Assembly: GCA_003164305.1 (NCBI GenBank)
Contig: PLSZ01000090.1
Location: 1 to 13,819, forward strand
DNA length: 13,819 nt
Direction: 5' to 3'
Source of the DNA: Acetobacteraceae bacterium
Lineage (GTDB): Bacteria > Pseudomonadota > Alphaproteobacteria > Acetobacterales > Acetobacteraceae
Part shown: positions 7,178-13,819 of the stretch, piece after piece
Position numbering within the stretch: position 1 is the first letter of the stretch
How the letters are laid out: every line of letters begins with the position of its first letter
Notes under the pieces: generated by a model
Told to the model about the DNA's origin: nothing
The model's input: only the letters and a program-made list of their open reading frames with translations
Database searches by the model: none
Made by a program: the position numbers and the translations under genes

Positions 7178-8575
7178 ATGTCCGAGACCGCGACCACCCG
7201 CCTCCCCGCCGCCCTGACCGACGCCGCGCGCGCCTTCCTCGGCGACCGGTTCACCACCAACGCCGGGTTGCGGGAGCATCACTCGCACGGCCAGGACACG
7301 CAGACTCCAGTCATGCCCGACGCGGTCGCGTTCGTCGAAAGCACCGAGGAAGTCGCGAAACTGCTGGCAATGTGCCACGCCGAACGGATCCCGGTGACGC
7401 CCTGGGGCGCCGGAACGTCGCTTGAGGGCCACGTCACGCCGGTACGCGGCGGAGTAACCCTGGACCTGTCGCGCATGACGAAGGTGCTCGAAGTCAGCCA
7501 ACCGGACATGGATTGCAGGGTCGAGGCGGGCGTCACACGGGACCAGTTGAACGCGCATTTGCGCGATCAGGGGTTGTTTTTTCCGGTCGATCCCGGGACC
7601 TCCGCCTGCACCATCGGCGGCATGTGCGCGACTCGCGCGTCCGGCACCAACGCCGTGCGCTATGGCACCATGCGGGAGAACGCGATGGGCCTGACCGTCG
7701 TGCTGGCCGACGGGCGCGTCATTCGCACCGGCGGACGGGTGCGAAAGTCCTCGACCGGTTACGACCTCACCCGCCTGTTCGTTGGCTCTGAGGGCACCTT
7801 GGGCGTCATCACCGAAATCCAGTTGCGCCTGCACGGCATTCCCGAGGCGATGTCCTCCGCCACCTGCCAGTTCCCCACGCTGCGCGACGCGGTCGAGACG
7901 GTGATCGCCATCATGCAGTCCGGCATTCCGGTTGCCCGGATGGAACTGCTGGATGAGGTGCAGATGGAAGCCTGCATCGCTTACTCGAAGCTGGAGGGGC
8001 TGGAACGGCTGCCCAGTTTGTTCTTTGAGTTCCATGGGTCGGCGGCGAGCGTGAAGGAACAGGCGCAGCAGACCGAGGAAATCGCCGGAGGGTTCGACGG
8101 CAGCGGTTTCCGGTGGGCGACCGATGCCGCGGAACGCAACAAGCTCTGGCAGGCGCGGCACGATGCGTACTGGGCTTGCCTGGCGCTGAAGCCGGGGCAT
8201 CAGGGCATCGCCACCGACGCCATCGTGCCGATTTCCCGGCTGAACGAGGCCATTCTGGGGGCGAAAGAGGACATCGCCGCGTCCGGCCTGACCGCGCCGA
8301 TCGTCGGCCACGTCGGCGACGGTAATTTCCACACGGTCATATTGGTGCCGCCGGAGCCGGACGGCCTGGCGCGCGCCTGGGAACTGGACAAGAAGATCGT
8401 GGCGCGGGCGCTGGATCTGGGTGGCTCGTGCAGCGGTGAGCATGGCGTCGGGATCGGCAAGCGGGAGTTCCTGGAACGGGAGCATGGCGCGGACGCTCTG
8501 GCGGTGATGTACTCGGTGAAGCAGGCGCTGGATCCGCGCGGGATCATGAACCCGGGTAAGATTTTTTTGAATTAG
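7178..8575 (+). CDS. FAD-linked D-lactate dehydrogenase / glycolate oxidase GlcD-like
   Basis: A 465-aa flavoprotein of the VAO/PCMH superfamily, LDHD/GlcD branch, which oxidises D-2-hydroxy acids (D-lactate, glycolate) and passes electrons to cytochrome c or the quinone pool. The FAD-binding PCMH domain includes TPWGAGTSLEGH (74-85), VDPGTSACTIGGMCAT (137-152) and FVGSEGTLGVITE (201-213). The C-terminal FAD-oxidase domain carries GHVGDGNFH (377-385) and GGSCSGEHGVGIGK (415-428), followed by the typical end LDPRGIMNPGKIF. Full length. AGGA lies 7 nt before the ATG. No glcE/glcF genes follow, which favours the single-subunit D-lactate dehydrogenase type over a GlcDEF complex. The PlsC-like gene starts 34 nt downstream. 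Confidence 0.93.
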   Translation: MSETATTRLPAALTDAARAFLGDRFTTNAGLREHHSHGQDTQTPVMPDAVAFVESTEEVAKLLAMCHAERIPVTPWGAGTSLEGHVTPVRGGVTLDLSRMTKVLEVSQPDMDCRVEAGVTRDQLNAHLRDQGLFFPVDPGTSACTIGGMCATRASGTNAVRYGTMRENAMGLTVVLADGRVIRTGGRVRKSSTGYDLTRLFVGSEGTLGVITEIQLRLHGIPEAMSSATCQFPTLRDAVETVIAIMQSGIPVARMELLDEVQMEACIAYSKLEGLERLPSLFFEFHGSAASVKEQAQQTEEIAGGFDGSGFRWATDAAERNKLWQARHDAYWACLALKPGHQGIATDAIVPISRLNEAILGAKEDIAASGLTAPIVGHVGDGNFHTVILVPPEPDGLARAWELDKKIVARALDLGGSCSGEHGVGIGKREFLEREHGADALAVMYSVKQALDPRGIMNPGKIFLN

Positions 8576-8609
8576 CGGAGACGGCGGTTTTGGTCATGGA
8601 AACGGCCGC

Positions 8610-9314
8610 GTGATTTTTCTCCGCTCCGCGCTGTTCAACGTATTCTTCTTCGTCAGCACGTTCCTGCTGACGTTGCCGGCCGCGGCGTGCACGGTGCTGG
8701 CGCCGCGTCGCGTCATGGGATGGGCGCGCCTCTGGGCGAGGTTGCAAATCTGGGCCGCGCGCGTGATCTGCGGTATTCGGGTCAACATCACCGGATGGGA
8801 AAACCTGCCGCCGCCGCCGGTTTTGATCGCCTCACGTCATGAATCGACATTCGATGTGCTGCTGTGGATCGCCCTCGTTCCCGCCGCCTGCTTCGTCGTC
8901 AAACGCGAACTGGGCGAGATCCCTCTGTTCGGGCGCTGCATTCACGCCACGGGCATGATCTGCGTCGATCGCGAGGCCGGCGCGTCGGCGTTGCGGACCC
9001 TGTTGCGCGAGGGAGACCGCGCGAGAGCCGAAGGCCGGCACATCATCATCTTCCCCGAGGGGACGCGCGTCGATCGACAGGAGCATCCGCCGCTACAGCC
9101 TGGAGTCGTGGCGCTGGCGTCACGTACTAAGCTGCCGGTGGTGCCGGTGATGACCAACTCCGGAAAATTCTGGGGCCGTCTGGCGTTTCGAAAACTGCCG
9201 GGCACGATCAGCGTGGCGATCCAGCCATGCCTCAATCCGCCGAACGGTCCGCGCGGCATTCTGGACGATTTGCGGGTCGCGTTCGACGACGCGAAGCTGC
9301 CGTCCGTGACGTGA
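8610..9314 (+). CDS. 1-acyl-glycerol-3-phosphate acyltransferase-like (PlsC family)
   Basis: A 234-aa lysophospholipid acyltransferase. The family makes phosphatidic acid from lysophosphatidic acid at the inner membrane. An N-terminal hydrophobic segment (about 5-30) is followed by the HX4D motif in ASRHESTFD (H77, D82), the substrate motif LGEIPLFGRCIHATGMICVDRE (101-122, with an arginine at 109), FPEGTR (148-153) and LPVVPVMTNSG (175-185). The start is GTG 8610; GGAAA about 8 nt upstream may be the binding site. It is the last gene of a probable three-gene operon, without obvious functional relation to the two oxidoreductases. Downstream lies a repeat-rich region and convergent P450 genes. 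Confidence 0.92.
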   Translation: MIFLRSALFNVFFFVSTFLLTLPAAACTVLAPRRVMGWARLWARLQIWAARVICGIRVNITGWENLPPPPVLIASRHESTFDVLLWIALVPAACFVVKRELGEIPLFGRCIHATGMICVDREAGASALRTLLREGDRARAEGRHIIIFPEGTRVDRQEHPPLQPGVVALASRTKLPVVPVMTNSGKFWGRLAFRKLPGTISVAIQPCLNPPNGPRGILDDLRVAFDDAKLPSVT

Positions 9315-9375
9315 CCGGAGTTAGACCAAACGGTGTTGGCATGGACGCTCGGTCGTGACGCCCCCATGACGTCTT

Positions 9376-9394
9376 CCCCGGGCTCGACCCGAGG
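9376..9394. repeat. Palindromic intergenic repeat, copy A
   Basis: CCCCGGGCTCGACCCGAGG is an imperfect palindrome (CTCGGG/CCCGAG type arms) 62 nt after the acyltransferase stop. With its flanks (GTCTTCC before, GGATC after) it matches the copies at 9520, 9594 (inverted) and 13274 (inverted). It resembles REP-like hairpins common in alphaproteobacterial intergenic DNA and may act in transcription end formation. Confidence 0.75.
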
Positions 9395-9450
9395 ATCGGC
9401 TCGCACGGAAATCGTGCCCTGCCTGAGAGCACCGGGCCTACGTTACCAGA

Positions 9451-9681
9451 TGCCAGGGTCAGGCTCCATACGCATCAAGTAAGGGGCCGAGACAGGCACG
9501 ATTGCTCCTTTTTCGTCATCCTCGGGCTTGACCCGAGGATCACTGCACGCACGCACAGCGTTGATGTTACGCGACTACCGCGCATCGACTGATGCTCGGG
9601 TCAAGCCCGAGCAGGACGGTGAGAGGCAATTCCAGCCCCGCCAAATCCTTAACCTGACGCCTATGGGGTCAGGCCCTGGCA
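9451..9681. repeat. Nested inverted repeat centred on 9566
   Basis: Four blocks are arranged symmetrically. The outer block starts TGCCAGGG (9451-9484), and its diverged reverse complement ends CCCTGGCA (9647-9681). The inner palindrome CCTCGGGCTTGACCCGAGG (9520-9538) has its inverted relative GCTCGGGTCAAGCCCGAGC (9594-9612). Both pairs share the same midpoint, 9566. The linkers between outer and inner blocks also resemble each other (ATTGC...CGTC). The whole is a 231-bp imperfect palindrome built from smaller palindromes, located between the convergent acyltransferase and P450 genes. It could be a MITE/REP-type composite element or a long transcript-end hairpin. No coding potential is seen in 9315-9725. 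Confidence 0.75.
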
Positions 9682-9725
9682 CGACTGATGGTGGCTGGCG
9701 CGTCATTTTTCTTGGCCGGTTGGTT

Positions 9726-10994
9726 CTACGCCGGAATGCGCACTTTCATTTCGGTGATGCCGTGGATGAGATTGGAGTAACTTCGTTTTGGCTCCTCCAC
9801 GACCTCGATCTCCGGGAAGCGCTTCAGGATTTCTTCCCACAGGATCGTCAGTTGCATCTCCGCCAGCCGGTTGCCGACACAGCGATGGATGCCGAAGCCG
9901 AACGACAAATGCTGCCGCGGGCGGGCGCGATCGATGATGAAACTGTCGGCGTCCTCGATCTCGTCGCTGTCCCGGTTGCCCGAGATATACCACATCGCGA
10001 CCTTCTCGCCCTTGCGAATGGTTTTGCCATTCAGTTCGGTGTCGCACAGAGCCGTCCGCCGCATATGCACCACAGGCGACTGATAACGAATGATCTCCGG
10101 CACCATTTTCGGAATCAGATCGGGGTTGGCGCGTAGTTTCGCGTATTCGCCGGGGAACTGGTTCAACGCCCACAACCCGCCACTGATCGAATTGCGCGTC
10201 GTGTCGTTGCCGCCGACGATCAACAGCAACAGATTGCCCATGAACTCCTGCGGCCGCGACGGTAGGTCCCGGGTTGCGTCGCCGTGCGCGAGCATCGAGA
10301 TCAGGTCGGACGCGGGCGGCAATTGCTGACGCGTTTTCCAGACGCCGGTGAAATACGCCAACATTTCCTGTAAAATGGCCTCTCGCTTCTGCTCCGTATC
10401 GATTTCGGTGCCGGCGCGGGTGTTGATCGTGGCGACGTTCGACCAGTACGTCAGAGTCCGCCGCTCCTCGAACGGAAAGTCGAACAACGTCGACAACATT
10501 TGTGTCGTCAGCTCCACCGACACGCGATCGACCCAATCGAAAACTTCGCCGCGCGGCACAGCGTCGAGGATGCGGCAGGCGCGTTCCCGGATCGTCGTCG
10601 ACATCTTCATCAGATTCGGTGGCGCCACGATCGGCGAAACGATTTTCCTCTGGGCGTCGTGCCGCGGCGGGTCCATCGCGATGAAGCTTTCCTTGCGAAA
10701 CTCCAACGGCACATCGCGCAACGCGATCCCGCCCATCGCCGCGTCCGAGGAATAAACGTTGTGCGAGGTATCGACCGTCATGATGTCGCGATACCGCGTC
10801 ACCGACCAGAACGGCCCATACATCGGACTGTTGACGAAGTGCACCGGTTCATCGCGCCGCAGCCGCGCGAAAAATCCGTTCCAGGTATCGTCCTGATAAA
10901 GATACGGGTTACTGACATCGATCTCCTCGATCGGTATCGTCCAAGGATCCCGATGGGCCTGAGCGCGATAGTCGATGGCGACAGGAGCGTTCAC
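9726..10994 (-). CDS. Cytochrome P450, CYP153-like (downstream copy)
   Basis: A 422-aa soluble bacterial P450. I-helix oxygen-activation motif GGNDTTRNSISGG (261-273), ExxR in PEIIR (E300, R303), and the heme loop SFGFGIHRCVGNRLAEMQL with axial Cys372. The heme-loop wording, the GGNDTTRN helix and the ending EEPKRSYSNLIHG...VRIPA resemble CYP153, a family of terminal hydroxylases of alkanes, fatty acids and similar chains that needs a ferredoxin and ferredoxin reductase. The start is GTG 10994, with a strong AGGGAGGA 7 nt upstream and an N-terminus (NAPV...DPWTIPIEEIDVS) parallel to its tandem partner. A longer open frame upstream of this start is an antisense-like reading of the neighbouring P450 in the wrong frame. 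It is co-transcribed with the upstream P450 (23-nt gap). Confidence 0.93.
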   Translation of the reverse strand: MNAPVAIDYRAQAHRDPWTIPIEEIDVSNPYLYQDDTWNGFFARLRRDEPVHFVNSPMYGPFWSVTRYRDIMTVDTSHNVYSSDAAMGGIALRDVPLEFRKESFIAMDPPRHDAQRKIVSPIVAPPNLMKMSTTIRERACRILDAVPRGEVFDWVDRVSVELTTQMLSTLFDFPFEERRTLTYWSNVATINTRAGTEIDTEQKREAILQEMLAYFTGVWKTRQQLPPASDLISMLAHGDATRDLPSRPQEFMGNLLLLIVGGNDTTRNSISGGLWALNQFPGEYAKLRANPDLIPKMVPEIIRYQSPVVHMRRTALCDTELNGKTIRKGEKVAMWYISGNRDSDEIEDADSFIIDRARPRQHLSFGFGIHRCVGNRLAEMQLTILWEEILKRFPEIEVVEEPKRSYSNLIHGITEMKVRIPA

Positions 10995-11001
10995 GGCGAA
11001 G

Positions 11002-11009
11002 TCCTCCCT
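11002..11009 (-). promoter_or_regulatory. Ribosome binding site that sets the GTG start of the second P450
   Basis: On the minus strand AGGGAGGA lies 7 nt before GTG 10994, just after a run of A that follows the stop codon of the upstream P450 gene. It is the best Shine-Dalgarno match near this junction and decides the start of the downstream gene. Confidence 0.8.
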
Positions 11010-11017
11010 TATTTTTT

Positions 11018-12262
11018 TTAGCCCGGTATGCGCACCATCATGGATGAGATGCCATGCACGAAGCTGGAGTATACCCGTTTCGGCTGCTCCATCAACTCGA
11101 TGAGCGGGAAGCGCCGCATGATCTCCTCCCAGAGGATGGTCAGTTGCAGTTCCGCGAGCCGGTTGCCGACGCAGCGATGGATGCCGAAGCCGAACGACAA
11201 ATGCTGTCGCGGACGAGCGCGATCGATGATGAAACTGTCGGGGTGCTCGATCGCCTCGGGGTCGCGGTTTCCGGAGATGTACCACATCGCCAGCTTCTCA
11301 CCCGCGCGGATGGTTTTGCCGCCGAGTTCGACATCCTCCAGCGCGGTGCGCCGCATGTAAGCCAGCGGCGTTTGCCAACGGATGATCTCCGGCACCATCG
11401 ATGGGATCAAACCAGGATTTTCGCGTAACTTGCGATATTCGTTCGGATGCTGGTTCAGCGCCAGCAATCCCCCGCTGATCGAGTTGCGCGTGGTGTCGTT
11501 GCCGCCGACGATCAGCAATACGCAATTGCCCATGAACTCCATCGGGTCCATGTTTCGTGTCGCCTCGCCATGCGCCAGCATCGAAATCAGATCGGCGGCC
11601 GGCGGCGCGTTCACCCGCTCATTCCACAATCCCATCATAGCCGCGGCCATCTGCTTCAGTTCGTTGAAGCGTTCTTCTTCGGATTTCACCAGCGCGTCGG
11701 GGGCCTTGAAGTTGGTGGTCGCGACATCCGACCAATGCGTCAGGTCGCGCCGCCGCTCGAACGGATAATCGAACAACGTCGCCAGCATCTGGGTGGTCAG
11801 TTCGATCGAGACATGCTCGACCCAGTCGAAGGTTTCGTTACGCGGCAGCTTGTCGAGGATGCGGATCACTCGTTCGCGAATGGTGCCCGCCATGTTGGCC
11901 AGATTGCCAGGTGCCACGATCGGCGCCACCACCAGCCGTTGCACGTCATGCTTCGGCGGATCCATCGCGATGAACATCGCCAGCCGGTACTGGGTTTCCT
12001 GATCCACCAGGGTGATCCCGGACGCCGAGGAGAAAACCCGAGGGTTCGTCTCCACCTTCATGATGTCCTTGTATTTCGTTACCGACCAGAACGGCCCGAA
12101 CTGCGCCTCCGCGGTGAAATGTACCGGATCGTCGCGCCGCAACCGCGCGAACCAGTCGGGCCAGACGTCGTTCTGGAACAATCGCGCGTCGGAGACGTCC
12201 ATTTGCTCCAGCGGCATCGTCCATGGGTCGCCCAAAGGGTCCATGCCAACCGGCGCGTTCAT
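11018..12262 (-). CDS. Cytochrome P450, CYP153-like (upstream copy)
   Basis: A 414-aa P450 closely related to its tandem neighbour. I-helix GGNDTTRNSISGG (253-265), ExxR in PEIIR (E292, R295), and heme loop SFGFGIHRCVGNRLAELQL with Cys364. The C-terminus EQPKRVYSSFVHG...VRIPG fits the CYP153 pattern (alkane/fatty-acid terminal hydroxylation). The N-terminal part (NAPVGMDPLGDPWTMPLEQMDVS) has no membrane anchor, so it is cytosolic. ATG 12262 has GGGAGG about 5 nt upstream. It is first of a two-gene unit, divergent from dapF across 74 nt, so its promoter must overlap that short region. No electron-transfer partner is encoded in the window. CYP153 assignment rests on motif recognition, not on an alignment. 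Confidence 0.94.
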   Translation of the reverse strand: MNAPVGMDPLGDPWTMPLEQMDVSDARLFQNDVWPDWFARLRRDDPVHFTAEAQFGPFWSVTKYKDIMKVETNPRVFSSASGITLVDQETQYRLAMFIAMDPPKHDVQRLVVAPIVAPGNLANMAGTIRERVIRILDKLPRNETFDWVEHVSIELTTQMLATLFDYPFERRRDLTHWSDVATTNFKAPDALVKSEEERFNELKQMAAAMMGLWNERVNAPPAADLISMLAHGEATRNMDPMEFMGNCVLLIVGGNDTTRNSISGGLLALNQHPNEYRKLRENPGLIPSMVPEIIRWQTPLAYMRRTALEDVELGGKTIRAGEKLAMWYISGNRDPEAIEHPDSFIIDRARPRQHLSFGFGIHRCVGNRLAELQLTILWEEIMRRFPLIELMEQPKRVYSSFVHGISSMMVRIPG

Positions 12263-12301
12263 CGGGACCTCCCATCGCGTTGTTCGCGGTTCGAATGACC
12301 G

Positions 12302-12330
12302 TTGGTCTTCCGCCGTGACGCGCTTATATC
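12302..12330 (+). promoter_or_regulatory. Candidate dapF promoter giving a leaderless transcript
   Basis: TTGGTC (12302-12307), a 17-nt spacer, then TATATC (12325-12330). The -10-like box lies only 6 nt before the dapF ATG, so transcription would begin at or next to the A of the start codon. There is no purine-rich binding site before that ATG. Each box is a partial match (3 of 6 and 4 of 6), so this is a tentative call. Confidence 0.4.
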
Positions 12331-12336
12331 AAATCC

Positions 12337-13164
12337 ATGCGCGTCCCGTTCGTAAAAATGCACGGCTGCGGAAACGACTTCGTCGTGTTCGACGAGAGGA
12401 AGGGCGCGCTCGGCCTGACCCCAGCGGTCGCCGCCGCCATCGCCAATCGCCGGACCGGGGTCGGCTGCGACCAGTTGATCGTCATCGAGCCGGCCGGCGC
12501 GGGGGCGGACGCGTTCATGCGCATCCGCAATCCCGACGGCTCCGAGGCCGGGGCCTGCGGCAACGCCACGCGTTGCGTCGTGCATCTCCTGGCCGCCGAA
12601 ACCGGGCGGGCAAGGCAGACCATCCGCACCATCTCCGGAGATCTGCCGTCAGCGGTGCTGCCCGATGGTCAGGTGCGCGTCGACATGGGGCCGGTGCGGC
12701 TGGACTGGCGCGACATCCCCCTCGCCCGCCCGATGGACACGCTGGAGGTCGATTTGCGCGCCGGGCCGGTTTCCAACCCGGCCGCCGCCAGCATGGGCAA
12801 TCCGCACGCGACGTTCTTCGTGCCCGACATCGGCGCGGTGCCCATCGCGGAGATCGGCCCGGTGCTGGAGCACGATCCGCTGTTTCCCACCCGGGCAAAT
12901 ATCGGCTTCGCCCAGGTGATCACGCCGGAGAGGCTTCGGCTGCGGGTGTGGGAACGTGGCGCTGGACTGACGCTGGCCTGCGGGTCGGGCGCCTGCGCCG
13001 CGCTGGTCAACGCCGCCCGCCGGGGCCTGACCGGCAAGGCGGCGATCGTGGAGGTCGATGGCGGCGAACTGATGATCGCCTGGCGGGAGGACAACCACGT
13101 CCTGATGACCGGGCCCGTCGCGACCGCGTTTACCGGACAAATCGATCTTTCCACGTTTTCGTGA
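12337..13164 (+). CDS. dapF: Diaminopimelate epimerase
   Basis: DapF converts LL- to meso-diaminopimelate, the lysine and peptidoglycan precursor, in the cytosol by a two-cysteine mechanism. The 275-aa protein has the normal length. It shows the N-terminal signature [13 protein letters not shown] (7-19), the first catalytic Cys74 in [18 protein letters not shown] (155-162), and the second catalytic Cys215 in [11 protein letters not shown]. The start at ATG 12337 gives the usual N-terminus (VPFVKMHG); no Shine-Dalgarno is visible. It is divergent from the P450 pair. The frequent partner gene for a MiaB-type protein does not follow; the next gene runs in the opposite direction. Confidence 0.97.
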   Translation: MRVPFVKMHGCGNDFVVFDERKGALGLTPAVAAAIANRRTGVGCDQLIVIEPAGAGADAFMRIRNPDGSEAGACGNATRCVVHLLAAETGRARQTIRTISGDLPSAVLPDGQVRVDMGPVRLDWRDIPLARPMDTLEVDLRAGPVSNPAAASMGNPHATFFVPDIGAVPIAEIGPVLEHDPLFPTRANIGFAQVITPERLRLRVWERGAGLTLACGSGACAALVNAARRGLTGKAAIVEVDGGELMIAWREDNHVLMTGPVATAFTGQIDLSTFS

Positions 13165-13273
13165 CCGGCAATGACGGCATAGGCCAATGTTCTGCCTGGC
13201 GAGTTACGCCAACCGTCCAAGGGAGGCATCAAGATAGCCCACCGCGGAGGAATTTGTTCGGTTTTCCCGTCAT

Positions 13274-13292
13274 CCTCGGGTCGAGCCCGAGG
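13274..13292. repeat. Palindromic intergenic repeat, inverted copy D
   Basis: CCTCGGGTCGAGCCCGAGG is a 7-bp-arm palindrome between the convergent dapF and substrate-binding protein genes (182-nt gap). In reverse orientation its flanks (CGTCTTCC before, GGATGACG after) match copy A at 9376. The rest of 13165-13345 holds nothing I recognise. The hairpin has no T run, so a role in termination is possible but unproven. Confidence 0.7.
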
Positions 13293-13345
13293 AAGACGAT
13301 ACGGAGGCGTCGCGAACGACGGCCAAAGGCCTCGCGGGCGGCGGC

Positions 13346-13819
13346 TTACACCAGCGAACAGCCGCCCTGATTCATTGGCCGGAACGCTTCCGCCGCCGGA
13401 ACGGTCCGCTTCAGGTTGTAATAATCCCACGGCCCCTTGGACTGTTCCGGCGATTTCACCTCAAACAGATGCAGATCGTGAATGACCCGGCCGTCCTTGC
13501 GCACCATGCCTTTGCCGAACAATGGATCGTCGGTCGGGGTCGCTTTCATCACCTCCATCACCGCCCGGCCGCTGGCTTTCGCCTTATCGTACCCAACATG
13601 GGCCACGGCTTTGAGGTAATGCATCACACCCGAATACTGACCGGCATGCACCGAACCCGGAACGTTGCCGGGCATCTTCACGGCGAAGCGTTTCGCGAAT
13701 GCACGCGTCCCGTCGTTCAGGTTCCAATAGAACGGTTCCGTCAGCGAGACGCCCTGCGCCGAGGACAAGCCGACGCCATGCACGTCATGGATCAGGAAGA
13801 TCAGACCCGCGACCTTCAT
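13346..13819 (-). CDS. ABC transporter substrate-binding protein, LivJ-like, C-terminal part
   Basis: 158 codons (157 residues plus stop) of the C-terminal portion of a periplasmic binding protein of the branched-chain amino acid (HAAT) type. The gene continues beyond the right edge; the ATG at the very edge is almost certainly internal. Recognisable stretches are LIFLIHDVHGVGLSSAQGVSLTE, FYWNLNDGTRAFAKRF and GQYSGVMHYLKAVAHVG, then KATPTDDPLFGKGMVRKDGRVIHDLHLFEVK, a pattern seen in this family's C-terminal lobe. Family length is around 400 aa, so more than half is outside. Ligand cannot be deduced. It is convergent with dapF. Confidence 0.85.
   Translation of the reverse strand: MKVAGLIFLIHDVHGVGLSSAQGVSLTEPFYWNLNDGTRAFAKRFAVKMPGNVPGSVHAGQYSGVMHYLKAVAHVGYDKAKASGRAVMEVMKATPTDDPLFGKGMVRKDGRVIHDLHLFEVKSPEQSKGPWDYYNLKRTVPAAEAFRPMNQGGCSLV

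Noticed and set aside
7124..8485. 453-residue open frame on the minus strand
   Set aside because: It is fully antisense to the FAD-linked oxidase, whose motifs are intact; long antisense frames are expected in GC-rich DNA, and the translation has no recognisable domain.
10995..11285. N-terminal extension of the second P450
   Set aside because: It is out-of-frame reading of the upstream P450's end; GTG 10994 has a strong binding site and an N-terminus parallel to its paralogue.
12012..13370. 452-residue open frame on the plus strand
   Set aside because: It overlaps the first P450 gene and all of dapF in another frame, and its product is Arg/Gly/Pro-rich without domains.

Overview
This GC-rich window looks like chromosome from an alphaproteobacterium, most likely of the Acetobacteraceae/Rhodospirillales type. 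That placement is an inference from three things: the tRNA-Trp/secE/nusG order, the EipB-type periplasmic protein and a stand-alone Hint (hedgehog/intein-like) domain protein, and paired palindromic intergenic repeats. I see no phage, IS element, CRISPR array or rRNA. Most genes are ordinary housekeeping or catabolic genes.

Left part (1-3491). A minus-strand HMG-CoA lyase-like gene runs off the left edge. After a roughly 500-base non-coding stretch comes a plus-strand GxxExxY-family gene (PD-(D/E)XK-like fold). It converges on a minus-strand block read in the order tRNA-Trp(CCA), secE, nusG, HpcH/HpaI-type aldolase. The aldolase begins 7 nt after nusG, where rplK is usually found, so a catabolic gene appears to sit in a transcription/secretion operon.

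Middle part (3492-6109). A clear Rho-independent terminator follows a minus-strand eipB-like gene (DUF1849, with signal peptide and conserved cysteine pair). Upstream of eipB is a minus-strand Hint-domain gene whose N-terminal part seems split by a frameshift at a run of six G. An AT-rich non-coding stretch follows.

Right-centre part (6110-9314). Three plus-strand genes probably form an operon: a D-isomer-specific 2-hydroxyacid dehydrogenase (NAD(P)), an FAD-linked D-lactate dehydrogenase/glycolate oxidase GlcD-like enzyme, and a PlsC-type acyltransferase. The first two could act on the same class of 2-hydroxy acids. Between this block and the next lies a 231-bp nested inverted repeat centred on base 9566.

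Right part (9726-13819). Two tandem minus-strand cytochrome P450 genes, both resembling CYP153 (terminal hydroxylases of alkanes and fatty acids), sit 23 nt apart. No ferredoxin or reductase gene is present in the window. They diverge from dapF (lysine/peptidoglycan precursor synthesis), which appears to lack a ribosome binding site and may be leaderless. dapF converges, across another copy of the palindromic repeat, on the C-terminal part of an ABC-transporter substrate-binding protein that runs off the right edge.

I did not find a convincing new multi-gene system. The points most worth a second look are the nested inverted repeat, the G-run frameshift in the Hint gene, the aldolase behind nusG, the near-identical DNA block shared by the two P450 genes, and the repeated GTTTG motif in the secE leader.
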